The notes beneath the pieces are model-generated. The model made no database searches. It saw nothing but the letters and a program-made list of their open reading frames with translations, and was not told the origin of the DNA. Shown one piece after another: positions 33,367-40,368 of a DNA stretch of 48,704 nucleotides. The stretch comes from Nitrospira sp. (lineage in GTDB: Bacteria > Nitrospirota > Nitrospiria > Nitrospirales > Nitrospiraceae). Both the position numbers and the translations under genes were made by a program. The stretch lies in contig JAHBWT010000022.1 of assembly GCA_019636815.1 (NCBI GenBank), positions 1 through 48,704 of the forward strand. The letters are read 5' to 3'. Within the stretch, counting starts at the first letter, position 1. Each line of letters begins with the position of its first letter.

Positions 33367-34509
33367 TCACAAAATCTGCTCCCAATGGCTCTGCTCGAGA
33401 TAGTGTTTCACTTGTGCCATGAATTGATCCGCTGTGGCCCCGTCGATGACCCGGTGGTCGAACGACAAGCTGAGATACCCCATCGGTCGAATGGCAATCG
33501 CCTCGTCAATGACGACGGCCCGTTTCTGAATCGCGCCGATGCCCAAAATCGCGATCTGCGGCTGATGGATGATGGGCGTGCTGAACAAGCTGCCGAACCC
33601 GCCATGATTTGTAATCGTGAACGTACCGCCTTGCACCTCCGCGGGACTCAATTTCTTCGACCTGGCCCGCTCGGCAAGGTCTGCGATTTCTTTTGCCAGC
33701 TGCGTCAATCCTTTTCGATCGGCATACCGTACGACCGGTACGAGCAGTCCTTCTTCAAGCGCTGTGGCAATTCCAACGTGGATGTCTTTCTTGACCACGA
33801 TCCCTTGCTCGCTCCATGACGCATTGACGACCGGAACATCACGAAGGGCTCTCGTCGTGGCTCGAATGACAAACGGGAGATAGGTGAGGTTTCGGCCCTC
33901 TCGGAATCGTGCGATGTGCGAGAAGTCGGCCTCGAAGAATGTGGCGACATGGGCTGACGTCTGTTTGCTCTTGACCATTCGATCGGCGATGGTCTTGCGC
34001 ATCTGTGTGAGAGGACGCACTTCCTCACCCATAGAAGGCTCGCCGCCTGCCGTGGCGACCTTGATCTGTGCTCCGCCCTGCGCGATAAAGTCGAGAACAT
34101 CCTTTTTGGTCACCCGGCCGCCGACTCCAGTGCCCTTCACCTGCGAAAGATCGATTCCGTGCTCCTTTGCCAGTTGCCGGACAGCCGGAGAATGATGTTG
34201 GTCGCCTACACGATCCTGTTCCATAGGACGGACGACCACACCACCGACCCGGTTGATCACTTCCGAAGGTGGAGCGTTTTCGATACGCGCCAGCAAGGTT
34301 CCAATAGGAACGGTCTCGCCCTCCTTGACTCGTATCTCGTCCACTCGCCCTGTGATCGGCGAAGGGATCTCTAACGTCACCTTTTCGGTCTCGACTTCCA
34401 AGAGCGACTCGTCCTTTTGAATGACCCCGCCAGCCGGGACGAACCATTTGACGACCGTTCCCTCGGCGATGCTTTCTCCCAACTGAGGCATGATGATGTC
34501 GGTAGCCAT
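33367..34509 (-). CDS. 2-Oxoacid dehydrogenase E2, dihydrolipoamide acyltransferase (branched-chain type)
   Basis: The core acyltransferase of a 2-oxoacid dehydrogenase complex, 380 aa. One lipoyl domain is at residues 1-80 with the lipoylated K43 in VETEKVTLE; a peripheral subunit-binding domain (SPAVRQLAKEHGIDL to GGRVTKKDV) is at about 113-145; the catalytic domain ends with LSFDHRVIDGATADQF, H352 and D356 being the active-site pair. The frame is open to 34557, but MATDIIMPQLGES at 34509 is the family N-terminus. With E1alpha and E1beta directly upstream it should form a branched-chain 2-oxoacid dehydrogenase. E3 is not in the window and may be shared. Confidence 0.92.
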   Translation of the reverse strand: MATDIIMPQLGESIAEGTVVKWFVPAGGVIQKDESLLEVETEKVTLEIPSPITGRVDEIRVKEGETVPIGTLLARIENAPPSEVINRVGGVVVRPMEQDRVGDQHHSPAVRQLAKEHGIDLSQVKGTGVGGRVTKKDVLDFIAQGGAQIKVATAGGEPSMGEEVRPLTQMRKTIADRMVKSKQTSAHVATFFEADFSHIARFREGRNLTYLPFVIRATTRALRDVPVVNASWSEQGIVVKKDIHVGIATALEEGLLVPVVRYADRKGLTQLAKEIADLAERARSKKLSPAEVQGGTFTITNHGGFGSLFSTPIIHQPQIAILGIGAIQKRAVVIDEAIAIRPMGYLSLSFDHRVIDGATADQFMAQVKHYLEQSHWEQIL

Positions 34510-34527
34510 TCTTCCGACCCAGGTTAC

Positions 34528-34582
34528 GGCTAGGATTGAGGTTACGCGCGATGACAATCCTTGCTAAACCTCAATCTTGGCC
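34528..34582. repeat. 16-bp inverted repeat in the E1beta-E2 gap
   Basis: GGCTAGGATTGAGGTT (34528-34543) and AACCTCAATCTTGGCC (34567-34582) pair at 14 of 16 positions, the inner 10 perfectly, across a 23-base loop. It lies 12 bases after the E1beta stop and ends 18 bases before the E2 start, filling the 85-base gap. Confidence 0.65.
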
Positions 34583-34594
34583 TCAGTCTCCTCT

Positions 34595-35590
34595 CTAATA
34601 CGCTGCCAGCTTCCGTGCCGTGGCAATAACGTCGCTCGTCTTCGGGAGAAAAAACTCCTCCAGCGGCGTGCTGAACGGGACCGGCGTATCCGGCGGCGCA
34701 ATCCGAACGACCGGTCCGTCTAACGAGTCGAAACAGTCCTCCGCCAACAGCGCCGCGATCTCGGCCCCGATACCCCCGGTTTTGTTGTCCTCATGAAGGA
34801 GAATGACTTTGCTGGTTTTGCGTACGGAGGAATAAATCGTCTCCTTGTCGAGCGGCATCAGGGTGCGCAAGTCAACAACCTCAAGATCAATCCCCTCCTG
34901 AGCCAAGGTCTGAGCCGCTTCGAGAGCGAGGTGGACCATCGCGCCGTACGTGATGATCGAAATATCACTGCCGGCGCGCTTCACATCGGCTTTTCCAAGC
35001 GGAACAATGAAATCCTGTTGCGGGAGGGCGGATTTGATGCGCCGATACAGAAATTTGTGCTCAAAGTAGATCACAGGATTCGGGTCTCGAATCGCCGCCT
35101 TGAGGAGCCCTTTGGCGTCGTACGGCGTGGACGGGGCGACCAACTTGAGTCCCGGGGAGTGAAAAAACCAGCCTTCGGGACATTCAGAATGGAACGGCCC
35201 GCCGTGAACACCACCGCCGAACGGCGCGCGAATAACCATTGGTACCGCGGCTCCCCATCGATAGTGATTCTTGGCCGCCACCTCGGTGATCTGGTCGAAA
35301 GCACATGAAATAAAGTCCGCGAACTGCATCTCCACGACCGGACGCAGGCCCATGATCGCGGCTCCAGTCGCAGCGCCGACGAAACCTGACTCGGACAACG
35401 GCGTGTCTAAAACCCGCCATTCACCGTATTTCTGAAGAAAGCCTTCCGTGATTTTGAAGGCCCCTCCGTACGTGCCGATATCTTCACCCATCAAGAACAC
35501 TCGTTCATCACGGGTCATCTCCTCGTCCAAGGCCTGTGAAATGGCCTCGAGATAGCTGACTTCCTCTGTCGTGTGATCCACCGTCTTCAT
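34595..35590 (-). CDS. 2-Oxoacid dehydrogenase E1 component, beta subunit
   Basis: The pyrimidine-binding half of the thiamine-diphosphate E1 decarboxylase, 331 aa. Visible are SYLEAISQALDEEM, the conserved catalytic Glu region FLMGEDIGTYGGAFKITEG (about 31-50), DTPLSESGFVGAATGAA, PVVEMQFADFI, the HGGPFHSECPEGWF segment and EVVDLRTLMPLD in the C-terminal domain that contacts E2. Length is normal. AAGGAG precedes the ATG at 35590. Pairing with the adjacent E1alpha, whose sequence is of branched-chain type, makes a 2-oxoisovalerate/2-oxoisocaproate dehydrogenase likely; pyruvate as substrate is not excluded. Confidence 0.92.
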   Translation of the reverse strand: MKTVDHTTEEVSYLEAISQALDEEMTRDERVFLMGEDIGTYGGAFKITEGFLQKYGEWRVLDTPLSESGFVGAATGAAIMGLRPVVEMQFADFISCAFDQITEVAAKNHYRWGAAVPMVIRAPFGGGVHGGPFHSECPEGWFFHSPGLKLVAPSTPYDAKGLLKAAIRDPNPVIYFEHKFLYRRIKSALPQQDFIVPLGKADVKRAGSDISIITYGAMVHLALEAAQTLAQEGIDLEVVDLRTLMPLDKETIYSSVRKTSKVILLHEDNKTGGIGAEIAALLAEDCFDSLDGPVVRIAPPDTPVPFSTPLEEFFLPKTSDVIATARKLAAY

Positions 35591-35630
35591 AGACAGCTCC
35601 TTCCGTGCCCTGAAATGAACAGCGACGAAC

Positions 35631-35649
35631 TGTCAGCTCTCAGCTGACA
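35631..35649. repeat. Hairpin spanning the E1alpha stop codon
   Basis: TGTCAGCT (35631-35638) and AGCTGACA (35642-35649) are a perfect 8-bp inverted repeat with a 3-base loop. The TGA of E1alpha (35635-35633 on the minus strand) is inside the stem, so the last codons and stop are base-paired in the transcript. Confidence 0.65.
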
Positions 35650-36628
35650 TGGCGAAGACTCCCTCCAACACTTCCGGTCCTTCCGGTAAAGGACTCCTCT
35701 CTGCAAATTCCACACCGGCTTCAACTTCGCGCGTCACACGTTCGGTGACCCCTTGGAAATAGGCCTCCTCGCCGTAACCGAGTTGTGTGATCAGCTGCTC
35801 GGCTTTCAAGATCGGATCTTTCGTCTTCCACTCGTCCAGCAGCTCGCGTGGAACATATTTAGCCGGGTCATGCTCGGAGTGACCGTGCATCCGCATTGTT
35901 TTGAACTCGAGAAAGGTCGGCCCTTCTCCTGTTCGAGCTCTTGCGATCGCCTGTTTCGCCGCCAGATAAACCGCAGCCACATCGTTTCCGTCCACGATCT
36001 CACCCGGCATGCCATACGCCTTGGCTCGATCGACGACATTCGGAATCGCCATCTGCAGGTGGAGCGGTGTCGAGTATGCGTATTGGTTGTTGTTACAGAA
36101 GAGGACGACGGGGAGCCTTCGCACCGCTGCAAAGTTCATCGCTTCATGGAAATCGCCCCTGCTGGAACCTCCATCACCGGTTCCGGCAAAGACCACGCGA
36201 GATTCGCCCCTAATCCTGAACGCCAGGGCCGCACCGACCGCGACCGGAAGATTGTCCGCCAGATGGCTCACAAATCCAAAGACTCCACGCTTGAGGTCTC
36301 CCATATGCACGTTGCCGTCTTTACCTTTGGTCGGACCAGTCCGTTTCCCGAGATACTGGGCGAGCACCTCACCCGGAGTGAACCCTCGAATGAGAAAGGC
36401 ACCCATGTCTCGGTGAAAGGGAGAGATGACATCGTCGCGTTCAAGCGCCGAGGCGTAGCCGACGGCAATCGCCTCCATGCCATGGCTGGTGTAGACTCCG
36501 CCGACGATACGTCCCTGCCGGTAGAGCGCCGTGATCCGCTCCTCAAGCGCTCTGGTGAGCCGGAGGTAGTCGTACATCTGGAGCAGGTCGTCTCGCTTGA
36601 TCTCTTTGGCAATGACCGAAACATCCAT
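35633..36628 (-). CDS. 2-Oxoacid dehydrogenase E1 component, alpha subunit (branched-chain type)
   Basis: Binds the thiamine diphosphate cofactor of E1; 331 aa. The ThDP motif runs from GDGGSSRGDFHEA to FCNNNQYAYSTP; the latter ending is typical of branched-chain rather than pyruvate dehydrogenases. Other parts: TSHGMEAIAVGYASAL, PFHRDMGAFLIRG, KGKDGNVHMGD and MHGHSEHDPAKYVP (the phosphorylation-loop region in eukaryotes). The start at 36628 has GGAGGTGGTC upstream; an upstream TTG would add four residues. It is followed by E1beta after 42 bases, with a hairpin on its own stop codon. Confidence 0.92.
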   Translation of the reverse strand: MDVSVIAKEIKRDDLLQMYDYLRLTRALEERITALYRQGRIVGGVYTSHGMEAIAVGYASALERDDVISPFHRDMGAFLIRGFTPGEVLAQYLGKRTGPTKGKDGNVHMGDLKRGVFGFVSHLADNLPVAVGAALAFRIRGESRVVFAGTGDGGSSRGDFHEAMNFAAVRRLPVVLFCNNNQYAYSTPLHLQMAIPNVVDRAKAYGMPGEIVDGNDVAAVYLAAKQAIARARTGEGPTFLEFKTMRMHGHSEHDPAKYVPRELLDEWKTKDPILKAEQLITQLGYGEEAYFQGVTERVTREVEAGVEFAERSPLPEGPEVLEGVFAMSAES

Positions 36629-36644
36629 GACCACCTCCAAGTGA

Positions 36645-36661
36645 CCGGCTTACAGAGCCGG
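36645..36661. repeat. Hairpin spanning the stop codon of the phosphoribosyltransferase-like gene
   Basis: CCGGCT (36645-36650) and AGCCGG (36656-36661) pair perfectly around a 5-base loop. The TAA stop (36652-36650, minus strand) lies at the loop edge. It closes before the ribosome site of E1alpha. Confidence 0.45.
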
Positions 36662-37402
36662 CATATCCCTCCATGACAGGAGGGGCTTGTTCGCTTTGCA
36701 GAGAGGGCAATGCGCCGGCTCCCATTGCGGCATGTCGAGATCCGTTGTGTAGTAAAAGGGATGTCGTGCGACCAATTCGTCCACCAAGGGAAACTGCCCG
36801 CTGTCACGGCGGGCGAAGACCATCATCCCTGCGAGCCGACCTCCATTGTTCGTGATGACTGTGCCGAGCTTGCTGACACAATTGCCACGGGTCGTAACAT
36901 CGTTGAGCGCCACAAAGCGCTCGCCGCCTCCGACAGCCCCGACAGTGATGTCCGTTCCGATCCGTCCTGTCTCGCAGCTGTACGATGTCAACGCCACGCT
37001 CAGCCGCATCGTATCTCGAAGCTCGGCCACGATTGCTTTCGCAAGCTGCTCTGCAGCCGAACTGGTCGCCACGAGACCGTTAATTGGATGGTCTTGAAGC
37101 GCCTCCCTGATCCAGACAGCCATATCGCCGGCCACCCGTTGGGTCAATTCCGGAAAACGAGTAATGGATTCGAAGCGCAAATACGTCGCCGTGTGATGAC
37201 CCGACACCACCTCCACATGAGTATCGAAAAAGACTGATCGGGAAGAACGCAAAATACGCAGCACGTCCTCCCCGCTCAGTTTGGTGTGCAAACCGGGGCG
37301 GATAATAGTTTTCAATTTTGCATCGATCGTCGATTCTCCGTAGAGCACGCGATGCCGATCCACCACCTCTGCGAGGACCTGCTCAACCGTGCCGACCATC
37401 AT
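36650..37402 (-). CDS. Phosphoribosyltransferase-like protein (orotate PRTase family style)
   Basis: A 250-residue type I phosphoribosyltransferase-fold protein. The PRPP-loop-like motif ALNDVTTRGN is followed by a GGRLAGMMVFARRDSG strand pair, and SGHHTATYLRFE resembles the N-terminal part of orotate phosphoribosyltransferases. The C-terminus has a single CPLC knuckle (HCPLCKANKP) not usual in PyrE. The canonical D-D acidic pair of the PRPP motif appears as N-D, which may alter PRPP binding. The start is one of two consecutive ATGs at 37402, two bases beyond the FAH stop. Its function inside an amino-acid catabolic train is unexplained; a regulatory or salvage role is possible. Confidence 0.6.
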   Translation of the reverse strand: MMVGTVEQVLAEVVDRHRVLYGESTIDAKLKTIIRPGLHTKLSGEDVLRILRSSRSVFFDTHVEVVSGHHTATYLRFESITRFPELTQRVAGDMAVWIREALQDHPINGLVATSSAAEQLAKAIVAELRDTMRLSVALTSYSCETGRIGTDITVGAVGGGERFVALNDVTTRGNCVSKLGTVITNNGGRLAGMMVFARRDSGQFPLVDELVARHPFYYTTDLDMPQWEPAHCPLCKANKPLLSWRDMPAL

Positions 37403-37404
37403 CC

Positions 37405-38391
37405 TCACTCCCTTGCACTCACGACCTGGGTCCTGAGCACCCCGATCGGCTGGATCTCCAACTCCACCACGTCGCCCGGCTTCAAGTAGCGGTCCATTTC
37501 CAAGCCGCACCCTCCTCCTACCGTTCCTGAGCCAAAGACATCTCCCGGATAGATCGTTTCGCCTCGCGACACGTGCGCGATCATCTGAGCAAAAGACCAA
37601 TGGATGGTCCCGAATCGCCCTCGCGACCACTCTTCTCCGTTCACTCTGGCAATCATCGTCAGTGCACCGAGGTCGGCAATCTCATCGGGGGTCACCAGAC
37701 AGGGACCCAGCGCCGTCGCGAAGTCCTTGCCCTTCGCCGGGCCGAGCCGGCAGACCATTTCTTGAAATTGGATGTCGCGCGCGCTGAAGTCGTTCATGAT
37801 CGTGTAGCCGGCGATGTAGTCCTCTGCCCGTTGCTCTGAAATATCTTTCCCCTGGCTCCCGATCACGCAGGCAAGCTCCAGCTCGTAATCCAACTTAGCC
37901 GTATCCAACGGCCATGATAACGGCTCGTCCGGTCCGATGATCGTGCGATGGTTGCCCTTATAGTAGACAGGAGCCTTGTACCATTCCGGCGGAATCGCCT
38001 GTCCCCGCTTCTTCGATGTCGCGGCGATGTGCTCTTCGAACGCGATAAAATCCCGGAGCGAAGGTGGATCGGGAAGAGGAGCGGCCAGTTGAACATCGAC
38101 GGCCGAATAGAGGATCGCCTCATCAGACGGGCCCTTAACCGATGTGGGAAGCGTGGTCACGTAGTCTTTCGCGCGGCGTGCTGCCGCAATCGTGGAGGAT
38201 CCTCCTTCGAGGAACTCCAGCATGGTCGGTGGAACCTGCGCATTGGCCAGGCGATATGGTTGCGCTTCCTGTTGATCTGCCAACCAACGAACGTACGCCA
38301 TGTTCAAGTCCACGACCTGCCGACCGTGCATCGCTCCCACCCTGGTGAAAGTCCCGACAGGAGTGTTGACTTGAAAACTGACGAGTTTCAT
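37405..38391 (-). CDS. Fumarylacetoacetate hydrolase family protein
   Basis: Most likely splits fumarylacetoacetate into fumarate and acetoacetate, the last step of tyrosine degradation. The 328-residue protein has the FAH C-terminal fold: RDFIAFEEHI, KLDYELELACVIG (metal-ligand Glu residues), IMNDFSARDIQ (Asp ligand), GPAKGKDFATALGP and GSGTVGGGCGLE. It starts at 38391 with GGAG six bases upstream, and its ATG overlaps the hgmA stop (ATGA). The direct coupling to homogentisate dioxygenase supports the specific role over other FAH-family activities. Maleylacetoacetate isomerase is not in the window. Confidence 0.85.
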   Translation of the reverse strand: MKLVSFQVNTPVGTFTRVGAMHGRQVVDLNMAYVRWLADQQEAQPYRLANAQVPPTMLEFLEGGSSTIAAARRAKDYVTTLPTSVKGPSDEAILYSAVDVQLAAPLPDPPSLRDFIAFEEHIAATSKKRGQAIPPEWYKAPVYYKGNHRTIIGPDEPLSWPLDTAKLDYELELACVIGSQGKDISEQRAEDYIAGYTIMNDFSARDIQFQEMVCRLGPAKGKDFATALGPCLVTPDEIADLGALTMIARVNGEEWSRGRFGTIHWSFAQMIAHVSRGETIYPGDVFGSGTVGGGCGLEMDRYLKPGDVVELEIQPIGVLRTQVVSARE

Positions 38392-39494
38392 GGGCGACTC
38401 CAACTCAGCGCGTAATCCTTGATTTCCACCGTTTCCATCTCCGGCTGGACAGTGAAGGGCGCCTTCGACTCAACCATCACCGCCACTTCGCTGGTGTGAG
38501 TCTTCATCTTACTGGCTTGGACCGCCTGTGGTTGCGGTCCATGGTGGATACCCTGCGGATGTAATGTGAGCATCCCCGGTCGAATGCCTGAACGGCTGAA
38601 AAACTCTCCGTCGTGATAGAAGAGCACTTCATCGTAGTCGGTATTCCGATGGTAAAAGGGGACACGCAAGGCTTCGCGGTCGCTTTCCAACGGCCTCGGC
38701 ACGAATGTGGAAATCAGGCACCCGCCGGCTTGAAACGTTTGATGAACACTCGGCGGCAGATGATACCGGGGGCTGACGACCGGCCGAAAATCCCGCACGT
38801 TGAGTTTCGCCACCCAAAGGTCGCCTTTCCATCCGACCACATCCATGGGATAAAACGGGTAGACGACTTTCGTCCATTCGCCTTGATGCTTAATGTGTAC
38901 GTCCCACGTTCGCCCTGCAGCTCCGACGGGTTCCACCGGTTCCAGTTCGGGGGCGAGAAGCACGCCTTTATCGAAGAGCGCATGTTGCCCGAGAGCTCCT
39001 CGATCCGGCACCACCATGGCAACTGGCGTCTCGATGATGAGGAAAAAGGAAGGCCCCAAATCGACGTGAGTTCGGTAGGTCGTCCCTTTGGGGACCACGA
39101 CGTAATCACCCGGTTCATAGGACAGAACACCATAATCGGTCTCAAATCTCCCTCTCCCCTGATGCACAAAATGAACTTCTTCTCCGTCTGCGTTGCGCAC
39201 AAAATGAGGCATCGTCTCCCGTTGCCAAGAAATGTGGAGATTGGCATCCTGGCTTTGCAGGACACACACTGATTGCGCCGTGATGGACAACATGGTTTCA
39301 GAGATCTGCGTGCAGGCGAACGCCCGTGGCCTCAACTTCCCCTCAATATCGATCCATGCCGTCGGCGGATGCGCGTGGTAGAGATGGGACACCGACCCCG
39401 CAAAGCCGTTTCGCCCATGTTCCTCTTCATGCAACCCTTCGGGAATTCCGACATGGGCTTGGCTTGGAACGTTTCCTCTCTTCTTGAGGTACAC
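38388..39494 (-). CDS. hmgA: Homogentisate 1,2-dioxygenase (short form)
   Basis: Opens the ring of homogentisate to maleylacetoacetate with a non-haem iron. The cupin-type protein shows YLKKRGNVPSQAHVG and HGRNGFAGSVSHLYHAHPPT at the N-terminus, EEVHFVHQGRGRFETDYG and PGDYVVVPKGTTYR in the middle, and the iron-site region FYHRNTDYDEVLFYHDGEF plus LHPQGIHHGPQP near the end. At 368 aa it is 60-80 residues shorter than the classical enzyme. The spacing between the first His and the Glu (HRNTDYDE) is one residue longer than I recall for the human enzyme. The start is a GTG with GGGAG seven bases upstream. Confidence 0.88.
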   Translation of the reverse strand: MYLKKRGNVPSQAHVGIPEGLHEEEHGRNGFAGSVSHLYHAHPPTAWIDIEGKLRPRAFACTQISETMLSITAQSVCVLQSQDANLHISWQRETMPHFVRNADGEEVHFVHQGRGRFETDYGVLSYEPGDYVVVPKGTTYRTHVDLGPSFFLIIETPVAMVVPDRGALGQHALFDKGVLLAPELEPVEPVGAAGRTWDVHIKHQGEWTKVVYPFYPMDVVGWKGDLWVAKLNVRDFRPVVSPRYHLPPSVHQTFQAGGCLISTFVPRPLESDREALRVPFYHRNTDYDEVLFYHDGEFFSRSGIRPGMLTLHPQGIHHGPQPQAVQASKMKTHTSEVAVMVESKAPFTVQPEMETVEIKDYALSWSRP

Positions 39495-39525
39495 GGCCGA
39501 CTCCCCACGAAGGCCGGATGGCCAG

Positions 39526-40119
39526 TTACGATATTTTTTTCAGTCCCTTCTTTAGCTCTTTCGCAGGCGCGGAGGATGATTCGTAATCGATGATGGTCCG
39601 TTCGACACCGGAGGTTTGGTCTCGTTCAATATCTTTGTACAGAGACTCGACTGTGCTATGAACGAACGTCCTCGCCGCCTCTTCCCCATGCTGTCGTTGT
39701 GTCAGCTCAATGAACAGTCCGCTGTTCGGGAAAAGAGGATAGGTGAAACGTTGTTTGAGCGGCCCGAACCCGTCCCTTCCCTCTTTCACCGGTCCGCTAA
39801 ACTTCACGCCGTGCGTCTCCCACTCTCGACACACAGCCTCGATATCGTCGACTTCAAATGCGACATGCTGCACGCCCTGCCCGTACTTTTCGATAAAGTC
39901 ATTGATCTGTGATTTGCCGGTCTTGTCTCGACCCTTCATAAGAGCGATCTTGGCGGCCCCGCGCTGCACGACAACCGTGTCCATCGACGATGTCTTACTC
40001 CCGACATCCTTCGCCGACCAGACCACTTCAAAGCCCAGGATTTTGGCGAACAGGAATTCCGCCGCTTCAAGATTGTCAACGCAGAGAGTGACGTGATCAA
40101 AACCCGCCGTGTGTTTCAT
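39526..40119 (-). CDS. Single-domain HPPD-like VOC dioxygenase
   Basis: Probably performs the 4-hydroxyphenylpyruvate dioxygenase step that makes homogentisate. The 197-residue protein has one vicinal-oxygen-chelate domain whose pattern matches the catalytic C-terminal half of HPPD: FDHVTL (H9), GVQHVAFEVDDI (H85) and QRFTYPLFPNSGLFIELTQR (E138) would form the 2-His-1-Glu iron site. Classical HPPD is about 350-400 aa with two VOC domains, so this is half-size. The start at 40119 with GGAGG upstream is well supported, and the AT-rich sequence beyond it encodes no missing domain. It heads the minus-strand train, upstream of hgmA, which supports the function. Confidence 0.75.
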   Translation of the reverse strand: MKHTAGFDHVTLCVDNLEAAEFLFAKILGFEVVWSAKDVGSKTSSMDTVVVQRGAAKIALMKGRDKTGKSQINDFIEKYGQGVQHVAFEVDDIEAVCREWETHGVKFSGPVKEGRDGFGPLKQRFTYPLFPNSGLFIELTQRQHGEEAARTFVHSTVESLYKDIERDQTSGVERTIIDYESSSAPAKELKKGLKKIS

Positions 40120-40165
40120 GATGCCTCCGGTCGGCCCGGATTGTCCCTGCGACCTTTCAGGCAAT

Positions 40166-40171
40166 ATTATA
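40166..40171 (-). promoter_or_regulatory. TATAAT -10 of the minus-strand catabolic train
   Basis: A perfect TATAAT on the minus strand, 47 bases before the HPPD-like ATG, predicts a start near 40159. No good -35 is found (AGCATT at 17 bases), so activator dependence is likely. A palindrome ATGTACAT overlaps just upstream (40171-40178) and could be an operator. Confidence 0.45.
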
Positions 40172-40295
40172 TGTACATTACATGATTGAATGCTACTATC
40201 TTTTTGATGACATTGCAAGGATTGGCCTACTGCATCTTGAGAAAATTATATACATAGTTCCTAATTTTTATGGGATATTTCATATCCTCGAGACA

Positions 40296-40324
40296 TTGCG
40301 ATTTCAATATAAAAACAGTATTAT
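40296..40324 (+). promoter_or_regulatory. Sigma-70 promoter of the plus-strand beta-oxidation train
   Basis: TTGCGA (40296-40301), a 17-base AT-rich spacer and TATTAT (40319-40324). The predicted start near 40331 gives a leader of about 38 nt containing the ribosome site CGGAGGCGCC before the ATG at 40369. The region 40150-40345 is much more AT-rich than the rest of the window. Confidence 0.55.
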
Positions 40325-40368
40325 ATGTCCATGCACAAATCGAATCATCAAGAACTTCGGAGGCGCCT

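Noticed and set aside
40120-40368. Possible missing N-terminal half of the HPPD-like gene in the upstream region
   Set aside because: The upstream frame gives only a short unrelated extension in AT-rich DNA with a promoter; no VOC-domain sequence is present in any frame.
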